Source: Agriterribacter humi (GTDB lineage: Bacteria > Bacteroidota > Bacteroidia > Chitinophagales > Chitinophagaceae). Taken from it: a stretch of 64,000 nucleotides of DNA. The notes under the pieces were generated by a model, which saw nothing but the letters and a program-made list of their open reading frames with translations, was not told the origin of the DNA and ran no database searches. Positions within the stretch are counted from its first letter, which is position 1; each line of letters begins with the position of its first letter. Shown here piece by piece: positions 25,701 to 32,720 of this stretch. The stretch spans positions 248,001 through 312,000 of the forward strand of contig NZ_VOHQ01000001.1 in assembly GCF_009192765.1 (NCBI RefSeq). Direction: 5' to 3'. Made by a program: the position numbers and the translations under genes.

Positions 25701-27226
25701 CCCAACCTATTTTGAACAATGAAGGTGAAATAACCGGCGCTATCAATTTATTACTGGATATAACAGAAAATACAAAAATCCGGAAAGCCCTTCAGTTAAG
25801 TGAAGAAAGATTCGGCAATATTATAAACCAGGTAGGAGCAGGAATAGCACAAACCGATATTGCCGGTAAGTTTATTGCGGTAAATGAACAGTATTGCCAG
25901 TTGACCGGCCGTTCTGAAGCATCCCTTTTAGAAATGCGTATTCCGGATGTAACACATCCGGATGACCGGCAGCAAATTATACTTTTATTGAAGCGTTGTG
26001 CAGAAGAAGAGAAAAGCTTTACAATGGAAAAGCGATATCTCAAACCCGATGGCTCCGTGGTTTGGGTAAACAACAGTGTATCGCTGATAAAGGGATCCAA
26101 TAATATTAATTTTCTTACAACGGTAAGCATTGATATTACAGAAGCCAAAAAAATGGAGGTCCGGTTAATTGAAAGTGAAAACCGCTTCCGCAATCTGTCC
26201 GACACCATTCCTGTTATAATCTGGATGGCCGATAACAATGGCAATTGCACCTATCTTAATAAGCAATGGTACGATTATACAGGTCAAACACCGGAAATTG
26301 CACTGGGTGATGGCTGGCTTAATGCTGTACACCCTGCAGACAGGGAAATTACAACAGGCGCTTTTTTTAATGCAAAACCAAAGGAAACATCTTTTGTAAT
26401 GGAATTCCGCCTGAAAGATAAAAAAGGAGATTACCGGTGGTTTCTCAATTCAGGGCTTCCCAATTATAATGAAGATAAAAATTTTGAAGGGTATATAGGA
26501 TCCTGTACAGACATTACGGATAACAAGAAATTATCGCAGCAAAAAGATGAATTCATGAGTATCGTAAGTCATGAACTCAAAACCCCTGTAACATCACTAA
26601 AAGCTTTCACACAATTACTGGAAATGAAGTTCTCAACTGCCGGAGATGAGGCTTCATCTGCCATTATGCGCCGCATGGATGTGCAGATAAGTAAATTAAA
26701 TACACTCATAAGCGACCTGCTCGACATTACGCGGCTGGATGAAGGCAAACTGGCCTTCAAAAAAGAAGTATTTTCATTCACCGATCTGGTAAATGAAACA
26801 GCAGAAGAACTGCAGCGTATTTCTACCAGCCATACTATCGTAACAGAAATATTTTTTAATTGCCTGCTTACAGGGGACAGGGAAAGAACAGGACAGGTAT
26901 TGATCAATCTTATTACCAATGCCATTAAATATTCACCCAAAGCCAATAAAATAATTGTAAAAGTTAACAGGCACAACGATTCAATAGTTTGCGCTGTAAA
27001 GGACTTTGGCATTGGCATAGATAAAAGCAAACAATCCCGTATCTTCAGCAGGTTTTACAGGGTAGAGGGGGAAAAATTTGATACTTTCCCGGGATTAGGA
27101 CTGGGTTTATATATATCGGCTGAAATTATAAGAAAACAATCGGGGGAAATATGGTTCGAGAGTGAACCGACAAAAGGATCAACTTTTTACTTTAGCCTTC
27201 CCGTTAATAAAGACCAAAACAAATGA
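22763..27226 (+). CDS. Large hybrid sensor histidine kinase with two kinase cores, a receiver and several PAS domains
   Basis: The 1487-residue protein has no membrane segments and is probably cytoplasmic. Order: PAS-like sensor (about 20-160), GAF-like region (about 170-330), first HisKA with FSNISHEFRTPL (His360), and its ATPase (GVGIPEKELPHMFERF, GTGIGLSL). A receiver follows (about 625-745; ILVVDDNADM, phosphoacceptor Asp676 in VLSDIMMPVMDG, LVKPFSAKEL). Four PAS/PAC units come next (about 755-1255), then a second HisKA with SIVSHELKTPV (His1270) and its ATPase (GIGIDKSKQSRIFSRFYR, GLGLGLYISA). The stop overlaps the start of the next receiver gene by 4 bases (ATGA), so the two are co-translated and very likely partners. 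Multiple PAS domains point to redox, light or small-ligand sensing. Confidence 0.9.
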   Translation: MSTAQSLTDKTHFISGDGEMNGRIRNFDWVNTSVGSFEKWPQGLHTAVSLCLNSKFPMVVWWGKDLVKIYNDAYSVILGAKHPHALGARGKEVWPEIWHTIGPMLESVLQTGKATWSDNQLLLLYRHGFMEECYFTFSYSPVYGENGKVEGVFCAVTETTDAVTLERQLQTLTSLGKNILNLTGDLEVYQKSIEVIKQNPKDFPFALIYEVSRDGKKLSLADKTSEDLEKFFPYEIDLDKHSGRFHGLADAALGNVAVISDDLLERFGNLPAGAWDSTIRKALVLPVAHSQQKIPYAILKVGINPHRILNDKYQRFFKFIADQIGSGINNSRIFETERKRTDALEELDKAKTVFFSNISHEFRTPLTLMLGPLEELINAPEDRLNKSERQSIETTHRNAMRLLKLVNNLLDFSRIESGRMTARYSLTDIASFTTNLTGNFRSTIEKAGLALEVKAQPIKELVYADKQMWEKIVFNLLSNAFKYTFNGKISVSLYAQNNQVILEVQDTGVGIPEKELPHMFERFHRVQQVTGRTHEGTGIGLSLTNELVRLHGGTISVESQEGKGSIFRVAIPCGKAHLPVSQINTSDKDIEDVISDSYIGDSFALPGNFKPKIKDTTDDENKNIGAPGILVVDDNADMREYLQSLLEKKYRVLTAGNGMEALHIIKAEKPLVVLSDIMMPVMDGIRLTEEIKQNRQTEDIPVMLITARSGEESRIEGFETGADDYLVKPFSAKELLARVHAQIKIAQTRKHVEHQLNNLFEQAPVAIAVMHGPDFIVEIINEMALQIIGRPKEQIMYQPLFEAMPEIRNQGFEAIFSSVFKTGRRMVIEEIEVQLLRNGKPNAIFAKVVIEPLREEDGSILGIMIAAYDITEHVTARKKIETSELRYRHLIQSISVALYTCDKEGRILLYNHAAVELWGREPKVGTELWCGSWKIFQTNGELLPFDKCPMAIALKYNRVETFEIIIERPDGSRRHVLPYPQPILNNEGEITGAINLLLDITENTKIRKALQLSEERFGNIINQVGAGIAQTDIAGKFIAVNEQYCQLTGRSEASLLEMRIPDVTHPDDRQQIILLLKRCAEEEKSFTMEKRYLKPDGSVVWVNNSVSLIKGSNNINFLTTVSIDITEAKKMEVRLIESENRFRNLSDTIPVIIWMADNNGNCTYLNKQWYDYTGQTPEIALGDGWLNAVHPADREITTGAFFNAKPKETSFVMEFRLKDKKGDYRWFLNSGLPNYNEDKNFEGYIGSCTDITDNKKLSQQKDEFMSIVSHELKTPVTSLKAFTQLLEMKFSTAGDEASSAIMRRMDVQISKLNTLISDLLDITRLDEGKLAFKKEVFSFTDLVNETAEELQRISTSHTIVTEIFFNCLLTGDRERTGQVLINLITNAIKYSPKANKIIVKVNRHNDSIVCAVKDFGIGIDKSKQSRIFSRFYRVEGEKFDTFPGLGLGLYISAEIIRKQSGEIWFESEPTKGSTFYFSLPVNKDQNK

Positions 27227-27588
27227 CAGAAAAAAAAATTTTTATTCTGGATGATGACAAGGATATCCTTGATTCGATGAGAATGGTATTGGAATTTAAA
27301 GGATATAAGATAGATACTTCGGCCAATCCGGAAAACCTGAACAGTATTTCTGAAAAAGCTCCTGATCTGCTATTGATTGATCTCTGGATGTCGGGGGTAG
27401 ATGGCTCAGATATCTGCAGACAGTTAAAAGATAATGTCCAAACCAAACATATACCAGTAGTTATTATTTCTGCCAACGTCAATATTAAGGAACTCAGTCA
27501 TAATTGCAAGGCAGATGGCTACCTCTCAAAGCCTTTCGAAATAGACGAATTATTATCAACAGTGCAGCAATATACCAGGGATGCCTGA
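27223..27588 (+). CDS. Stand-alone receiver protein, partner of the hybrid kinase
   Basis: The 121-residue single receiver has FILDDDKDILDSMRM (acidic pocket), LLIDLWMSGVDG (phosphoacceptor Asp), PVVIISANVN and LSKPFEIDELL (conserved Lys). It has no output domain. Its start overlaps the stop of the hybrid kinase by 4 bases, which makes it the natural phosphate acceptor of the second kinase core. It is a paralogue of the receiver at 17483-17851. A terminator follows at 27625-27668, so the kinase and receiver form the end of a transcription unit. How the signal leaves this protein is not visible in the window. Confidence 0.92.
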   Translation: MTEKKIFILDDDKDILDSMRMVLEFKGYKIDTSANPENLNSISEKAPDLLLIDLWMSGVDGSDICRQLKDNVQTKHIPVVIISANVNIKELSHNCKADGYLSKPFEIDELLSTVQQYTRDA

Positions 27589-27624
27589 AAGCTAAAATTC
27601 CAGCTATTTTATCCAATGCATTTT

Positions 27625-27668
27625 AAAAAGCCGGAACAGCAACGTCCCCTGTTGCCATTCCGGTTTTT
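27625..27668. terminator. Bidirectional terminator
   Basis: A run of A, a stem CCGGAACAGCAAC / GTTGCCATTCCGG (with two internal mismatches) and a run of T lie between the receiver gene and the convergent PA2169-type gene. Confidence 0.75.
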
Positions 27669-27751
27669 AATCATCCCAAAACTCCCTGTCATTTCTCTGT
27701 CAGAAAATTTCCGCCCTTCCGGAAAAGAAAGGCCATTCATTATTTAAATGA

Positions 27752-28219
27752 TTATGCAGACTGATTGTCGCGCAATCTTTTAATTTCATCATGTGATCTT
27801 CTGAGCATGGCCTTTTGTTCAGCAATGAGCTGCACTACATCGGGCGACAGTTCATCATCAGGTGCATTGTCAAGTGCCGTTTTATAGGCTTTTTGAGCGG
27901 CATCTTCTCCAAATTCGCAGGATTCGAGGATAGACTTTCTGTCTTTTCCACCAAAAGTTGCTTTAACATCCATCCACGCCCGGTAAATTTTTCCGCTGAC
28001 AGTGGTAGAATTAGTGGCTCCCTCCCCGGTTTGATGAATATAACTCCTGAGCTCCGAAACATATTCCCGGCTTTCATTGGCCATTCGTGTAAAAAGAGCA
28101 CGCAAATCAGCGTCAATAACTTCTGTTTCCCTGGCAGCCTTTTCATAACCTTCTATACGGTCGTTATTGATTTGAATTAAATCATTTAATACAGCCACAT
28201 TGTTTTCAGTACTGATCAT
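27752..28219 (-). CDS. PA2169-type four-helix-bundle protein (DUF2383)
   Basis: The 155-residue protein fits the ferritin-like PA2169/DUF2383 family: VLNDLIQINNDRIEGYEKAA near the start, MANESREYVSELRSYI, then WMDVKATFGGKDRKSIL and CEFGEDAAQKAYKTALD, ending in the helix IAEQKAMLRRSHDEIKRLR. Members are small soluble helical proteins found with other stress and ferritin-like genes; no enzymatic activity is established. The start at 28219 gives MISTENN and the usual family N-terminus. An ATG 60 bases upstream would add a hydrophobic tail not seen in the family. It converges on the receiver gene and diverges from the outer-membrane gene. Confidence 0.87.
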   Translation of the reverse strand: MISTENNVAVLNDLIQINNDRIEGYEKAARETEVIDADLRALFTRMANESREYVSELRSYIHQTGEGATNSTTVSGKIYRAWMDVKATFGGKDRKSILESCEFGEDAAQKAYKTALDNAPDDELSPDVVQLIAEQKAMLRRSHDEIKRLRDNQSA

Positions 28220-28583
28220 AATTGTGTTTTTTAAGATGATTAATGAATGTTGTTCATGCAATAAGATGTATATATGCATTTGCCGGATTCCCCGGTTTAG
28301 TCCTATATACTTATCCGAACAACATTGGACGAAAATAAAAGCTCAAAAAACCGTACCGCAATTTTTTACACTTGCTTTTTGTAGTATAAAGGACAAAAAG
28401 GAACAGTTACGTGTAATATTTTCTACAACATATTATAGCCCGCCAATCTAAACCGTTACAATGGCCCGAAAGCCGGATGTTAAGCATACGCTGCAACCCG
28501 GTAACAGTTTATAACAAATAACATTTCATAATACATTATTGGCAATATAATTGAAGGAATAGGGTAATAAAAAATTTGAATGT
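28220..28583. other. Divergent intergenic region, no gene seen
   Basis: This 364-base AT-rich gap lies between the divergent PA2169-type and beta-barrel genes and should carry both promoters. No full TAnnTTTG match with a spaced TTTG was found on either strand. A 17-codon frame at 28461 has no support. Confidence 0.5.
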
Positions 28584-29168
28584 ATGAAGTACTTAACGCT
28601 ATCGCTCGCAGTGGCACTATGCAGTGCACCGGCTTTTTCCCAAAACTTTCAGTTAGGCCTTAAAGCGGGTGCTAATATCAGCAACTTCCGTGGCGATGAC
28701 TACCAGGATGTAAAAAGCAATACAATGGTTGGTTTCCATGCGGGAGCATTTGTAAACATGAAATTTGGATCTATCCTTTCCATTCAACCGGAGCTATTGG
28801 TTTCTTCGCAGGGAGCAAAACTCAAAAAGGCCTCTGAGGAAGAAAATTTTAAAGCAACTTATGCAACACTTCCTATTATGGTGAAACTTCAAAGCCCGGG
28901 AGGCGGGTTGTATGTAGAAGCAGGCCCGCAGTTTGGATTAAAGGTGAGCGATAAGATAAGCGGCGTTAATACAGATGTGAAAAACCTTGATGTAGCGCTC
29001 GCCGCAGGCGTAGGTTACCACAGTTCAATGGGTCTGGGTATAGGTGCACGTTATATAGCGGGACTTTCCAAGGTAGGTGATATTGATTTTGGCGGAGGTG
29101 TAAATCCGGATTATAAAAACAGTACTGTACAAATCAGTGTATTTTATACCATTTTCAATAACAAGTAA
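28584..29168 (+). CDS. Outer-membrane beta-barrel protein (PorT/OmpW-like porin family)
   Basis: The 194-residue protein has a Sec signal (MKYLTLSLAVALCSAPAFSQ) and then an eight-stranded beta-barrel pattern: LGLKAGANISNFRGDD, GFHAGAFVNMKFG, LSIQPELLVSSQGAKL, YATLPIMVKLQ, GLYVEAGPQFGLKV, GIGARYIAGLSKVG and a final strand VQISVFYTIF ending in the basic Asn-Lys tail. This is the outer-membrane beta-barrel (PF13568/PF13505) family, very common in Bacteroidota. Its role is structural or unknown. A very strong terminator follows. Its position beside stress genes suggests an envelope stress role, which is inference. Confidence 0.88.
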   Translation: MKYLTLSLAVALCSAPAFSQNFQLGLKAGANISNFRGDDYQDVKSNTMVGFHAGAFVNMKFGSILSIQPELLVSSQGAKLKKASEEENFKATYATLPIMVKLQSPGGGLYVEAGPQFGLKVSDKISGVNTDVKNLDVALAAGVGYHSSMGLGIGARYIAGLSKVGDIDFGGGVNPDYKNSTVQISVFYTIFNNK

Positions 29169-29192
29169 TATTTTTTTCAAATAAGCTTACAC

Positions 29193-29232
29193 AAAAAACG
29201 GGCTGATGCATAAGCATCAGCCCGTTTTTTTT
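29193..29232. terminator. Strong bidirectional terminator
   Basis: A perfect stem ACGGGCTGATGC / GCATCAGCCCGT with a 4-base loop, flanked by an A run (29193-29198) and eight T (29225-29232). It serves the beta-barrel gene and the converging DUF892 remnant. Confidence 0.93.
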
Positions 29233-29276
29233 CAACTTAGTTTTAAAAGCATACAGGTACTATGCCTATATCGTGT

Positions 29277-29520
29277 TTACATTTCTTCGTGCTCAGCTTC
29301 CCAATTAATATTATGCTCAGCGATTTCAGTAAGCAATACATCAGCTTGCTTTTCCTCTTCTAATGTTTCATGTAAAATGCCTGCCACATCTTCCAGACCC
29401 ATAGTATGAGCAAGCTGAACCAATCCCCCATAAGCCGCTATTTCGTAATGTTCCACTTTTTGAGCCGAAATAATAATGCCGACATCGCGCGTCATACTTC
29501 CATCTTCGGTTTCAGCAATA
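29277..29520 (-). pseudogene. Truncated DUF892 (YciE/YciF) ferritin-like gene, C-terminal half
   Basis: From ATG 29495 the minus strand reads 72 residues: TRDVGIIISAQKVEHYEIAA, then a helix ending TLEEEKQADVLLTEIAEH and INWEAEHEE. This is the C-terminal half of YciE/YciF-type proteins, which are normally 160-190 residues. The frame can be followed a further eight codons upstream (IAETEDGS, still matching the family), then the match stops abruptly and a TGA appears near 29538. The N-terminal half with its first metal-binding Glu/His residues is missing. The surviving part could be expressed but could not form the complete four-helix bundle. See the fragment at 29527 for the other side of the break. 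Confidence 0.75.
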
Positions 29521-29526
29521 AATAAT

Positions 29527-29616
29527 ACGTTTCAGGAGATCCCGCATTACTGGCAGGAGGAAAATATTACACAGTTTGAGATGATGAAGGAAAAACTTAC
29601 TTTCCGTATGGGGTAA
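29527..29616 (+). pseudogene. C-terminal fragment of an unidentified gene beside a deletion scar
   Basis: The plus strand reads a 29-residue tail ending in TAA (FQEIPHYWQEENITQF, then a Met/Lys/Glu-rich end). It has no start and looks like the end of a protein coding region. It begins just where the DUF892 remnant breaks off. Together they suggest that one deletion removed the 5' halves of two divergent genes. The parent family was not recognised. Confidence 0.4.
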
Positions 29617-29742
29617 AATAAACCCGGGCAGCGCATGAATAAGCACTACGCCGGGATTGAGACTTGTTAACGTAAATATTCTGCCCTATTTTTATTTGCT
29701 GCAAAGAGCCCTACCTTTATATACTGATAAATTCAGCGATTC

Positions 29743-30612
29743 ATGATCAATGTGCAGGACTTTATTGGGAATAACAACCTCTTCAAAAAATTTAAAATAG
29801 ATGAACTGCTATTTGTTGAGATTATATGCCCGGTTGAGACAGATGAACCGGCAGAAAGACTTTGGTGGCATGATAATTTTTTTACCTACGTCTTTTCCGG
29901 AGAAATGGAATTGAAAACACTCAGGGGAGAATATAGGGTTAAAGCGGGTGACTGCGGATTTATTAAAAAGGGAAGCATAATGGGGTACCGGCATATTATC
30001 CAGGAAGACTTTTGTGAGTTGCGGGTTTTTGTTTCGGACGATTTTATTAAAAACGTATTTCAAAAATATAGAGTACCCTTAGTTACTTCAGAATTTAAAG
30101 GAAAAACAGATACAATTATTCCCATTACTACGGATGCTGTGCTGGATGCTTATTTTCATTCTTTACTTACCTATTTCCGCCAGCCCACCCCACCCTCAGA
30201 AACGTTGCTTAAACTTAAGTTTGAAGAATTGCTGGTAAATATTCTTTCGAATAATACCCATCGGACTTTAAAATGTTTTCTAAGTGAACTTTGCACATCA
30301 GCGAAGCCATCTATCAAAGAAATAATGGAAGCCAATTTTTTCAACAACCTGTCTCTTAATGAATTTTCCCGTTTATGTGCCAGAAGCCTGTCTGCCTTTA
30401 AACAAGAGTTTAAAAGTATCTTTCAAACAACACCGGGTAAATGGCTGCAGGAAAAACGGCTTGAATACAGCCGGTATTTACTGGAAACCACTGATTGCAG
30501 TATTGATGAAATTTGTGAGATGAGCGGATTTGAGAACAGGTCGCATTTTAACCGCTCATTTAAGAATAAGTACGGTCTTACCCCGGGTAAAACCTCACAG
30601 CATCTTTTTTAA
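29743..30612 (+). CDS. AraC-family transcriptional regulator
   Basis: The 289-residue protein has an N-terminal cupin-like ligand domain (about 1-150; WWHDNFFTYVFSGEMELKT, GDCGFIKKGS) and a C-terminal AraC DNA-binding domain. The latter carries two helix-turn-helix units: NLSLNEFSRLCARSLSAFK, TPGKWLQEKRLEYSRYLLE, SIDEICEMSGFENRSHFNR and KYGLTPGKT. It resembles the Bacteroidota regulators with an AraC_E/cupin start that respond to small molecules. It points toward the haloperoxidase group downstream (141 bases to the next gene) and could control it; no operator was identified. Confidence 0.9.
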   Translation: MINVQDFIGNNNLFKKFKIDELLFVEIICPVETDEPAERLWWHDNFFTYVFSGEMELKTLRGEYRVKAGDCGFIKKGSIMGYRHIIQEDFCELRVFVSDDFIKNVFQKYRVPLVTSEFKGKTDTIIPITTDAVLDAYFHSLLTYFRQPTPPSETLLKLKFEELLVNILSNNTHRTLKCFLSELCTSAKPSIKEIMEANFFNNLSLNEFSRLCARSLSAFKQEFKSIFQTTPGKWLQEKRLEYSRYLLETTDCSIDEICEMSGFENRSHFNRSFKNKYGLTPGKTSQHLF

Positions 30613-30752
30613 ACTTTTCAGCAACTTCGTTCTCTTCCTGTCATTCTAATTTTATGTTCTGATTTACGCAACCGTTTTTGAAAAGCAAACGTGTGTTTTG
30701 TAATGCGATACCGGCTCTGCGTTTATTCAACATAACATAAAAAAGAAATGAT

Positions 30753-32111
30753 ATGAAAAAGAAAATTTTTAAAGTCCTGTCATTTGCGGCTATACTCTTA
30801 ATACCCGGAATTTTATTTATTTCTGCCAATTGTAAAAGAAATGATGTTCCGGGAACACCCCCAAAAAAATATCCCGCTGATGTAGCTATTGCCTGGATAA
30901 AAATGCAGCAAAAGCTTTTTGTGGGAACGCCGGGCTTACTTCCACATGTTACCGGGCGTGTCTGTGCCTATACAGGACTTGCGATGTATGAATCCATCGT
31001 ACCGGGTATGCAGGGTTATCAATCCATAGCGCCACAACTCAATGGGGCATTAACATTGCCTGCCATTACAGAGGGAAAGCTATACTATTGGCCCGCCAGC
31101 GCCAATGCTGCCTTAGCTTTTATGCTCAAAAATTTATTGCCGCATACAAGCCCGGCATTGCTGCAATCTGTTGATTCCCTGGAAGCCTACTTTTACAACG
31201 CGTTCCGGGCCGGCAACGATGTTCAGACATTGGAAAGATCTGCTGATTTCGGAAAGCAAATTGCCAGTGCCATTTTTGAATGGTCCAAAACAGATGGCGG
31301 ACATGAGGCCTATAAAAATCCCTTTTCAGACAGTTATATTCCTCCGGCAGGTCCGGGTAAATGGGTGCCTACAGGTGAATATCCTTTTTCGCAACCTGTT
31401 TACCCTTACTGGGGCAATAACCGCACCTTTATTCCGGAACTTGCTGAAGCTACACAACCGGCGGCTCCACCTCCTTACTCAGAAAAACCCGGATCAGATT
31501 TTTATAATGCAGTAAATGAAATTTATACCATGTCTCAAAACCTTAGTCATGAAGATTCATTAACTGCAAAATTCTGGGCCTATGAACTGCTTACTCCCGG
31601 TGAAGTGGCAGTATTTGAAGATGCTTCCCATGCAGCCCATATTGCTACGCAGATGGTAGTATTAAAAAAACTTTCTTTGCAGGATGCAGCAATTCTGTAT
31701 TGCAAAGCTGGCATTGCAGCAAATGACGCTGCTATATCCTGCGTTAAAACAAAATTTTATTATAACCTGGTGCGGCCAATTACGTATATCCGTACCGTAC
31801 TTGGGCATAGCGAATGGCACCCTGTAATACATACTCCGCCATTTCCCGAGTATACATCAGCGCATGCAACGATATCTGTGGCAAATGCTGCTGTGCTGGA
31901 AGAAGCATTTGGAAAAAATTTCCCGTTCACAGACCACAGCTTCGATGACAGTTATGGCCCACGCAGTTTCGATTCGTTTGAAGCGTATGCCAAAGAAGCC
32001 GCGTTCTCCCGTTTACAGGCAGGCATTCACTATCGTTTTTCTATGGACGAAGGCCTGAAGCAAGGTAGAAAAGTGGCTGCCCTGGTAAATCAATTGAAGT
32101 TTAAAAAATGA
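30753..32111 (+). CDS. Vanadium-dependent haloperoxidase / PAP2-family lipoprotein
   Basis: The 452-residue protein has a lipoprotein signal (ILFISANC). The vanadate-binding PAP2 core is complete: KTKFYYNLVRPITYIR (Lys and Arg ligands), PEYTSAHATISVANAA with the acid-base His371, and SRLQAGIHYRFSMDEG with Arg and the vanadate-binding His426. These three motifs define vanadium haloperoxidases and the related acid phosphatases. Haloperoxidases oxidise halide with hydrogen peroxide to hypohalous acid; phosphatase activity is the alternative. As a lipoprotein it would act in the periplasm or at the cell surface. The three genes behind it encode a SnoaL-like protein, an FAD monooxygenase and a methyltransferase-like protein. 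Confidence 0.86.
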   Translation: MKKKIFKVLSFAAILLIPGILFISANCKRNDVPGTPPKKYPADVAIAWIKMQQKLFVGTPGLLPHVTGRVCAYTGLAMYESIVPGMQGYQSIAPQLNGALTLPAITEGKLYYWPASANAALAFMLKNLLPHTSPALLQSVDSLEAYFYNAFRAGNDVQTLERSADFGKQIASAIFEWSKTDGGHEAYKNPFSDSYIPPAGPGKWVPTGEYPFSQPVYPYWGNNRTFIPELAEATQPAAPPPYSEKPGSDFYNAVNEIYTMSQNLSHEDSLTAKFWAYELLTPGEVAVFEDASHAAHIATQMVVLKKLSLQDAAILYCKAGIAANDAAISCVKTKFYYNLVRPITYIRTVLGHSEWHPVIHTPPFPEYTSAHATISVANAAVLEEAFGKNFPFTDHSFDDSYGPRSFDSFEAYAKEAAFSRLQAGIHYRFSMDEGLKQGRKVAALVNQLKFKK

Positions 32112-32233
32112 TCTCCGATTTTAATCCAGCCCAATTCTACTGATAATCCAACGGTTGGTGTTGCACGACATGGTTGATGCCGGGCGCAAACACCACAGTA
32201 TCTTTTATATTTAAAATCAAAAAAATTTCAATC

Positions 32234-32704
32234 ATGAAAACAGAACAGAATTCAGTGAATACTGCCGGGGAAGTGCAGGAAAGAAAATCAATACAGGAGC
32301 ACAACAAAAACCTAATTCGCCGCGCCGTTGAGGAGATGTACAACAGGGGAAATTATACGCATATGAACGAAATGGTTTCCGGCGATTTCGTTATCCACTC
32401 CCTAAACCCCGATAAGGAAATTCACGGGCCCGATGGTGCCCGGAATTTTATCGTTGCGCTGCGCACTGCTTTCCCTGATCTTAAATTCACCATTAAAGAC
32501 CAGTTTGCTGAAGGTGATAAAGTGGTAACACACTTTATTGCGGAAGGCACGCATCTGGGAAGTTTTGAAGGATTTGCTCCTACCGGGAGATCTTTTAAGG
32601 TTTCTTCAATTGATATAGATTATATAAAAAATGGTAAGGTGTCGGAATGCTGGAGCAATTTTGATGAATTAAGTTTATTGCAGCAATTGGGCGCGCTGAG
32701 CTGA
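32234..32704 (+). CDS. SnoaL-like ester cyclase / polyketide-cyclase-fold protein
   Basis: The 156-residue protein has a SnoaL-like fold (NTF2-like): NKNLIRRAVEEMYNRGNYTH, SGDFVIHSLNPDKEIHGPD, FIVALRTAFPDLKFTIKDQF, DKVVTHFIAEGTHLGSF and APTGRSFKVSSIDIDYIKNGK. Family members include polyketide cyclases and many stand-alone proteins of unknown substrate. The start at 32234 is preferred; an ATG 60 bases earlier lacks family similarity. It begins a tight group: 16 bases to the FAD monooxygenase and then 3 bases to the methyltransferase-like gene. Confidence 0.86.
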   Translation: MKTEQNSVNTAGEVQERKSIQEHNKNLIRRAVEEMYNRGNYTHMNEMVSGDFVIHSLNPDKEIHGPDGARNFIVALRTAFPDLKFTIKDQFAEGDKVVTHFIAEGTHLGSFEGFAPTGRSFKVSSIDIDYIKNGKVSECWSNFDELSLLQQLGALS

Positions 32705-32720
32705 ACAAAATTGGGTAACG

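Noticed and set aside
28461-28514. 17-codon ORF in the divergent region before the beta-barrel gene
   Set aside because: Too short and without any supporting motif or ribosome-binding context.
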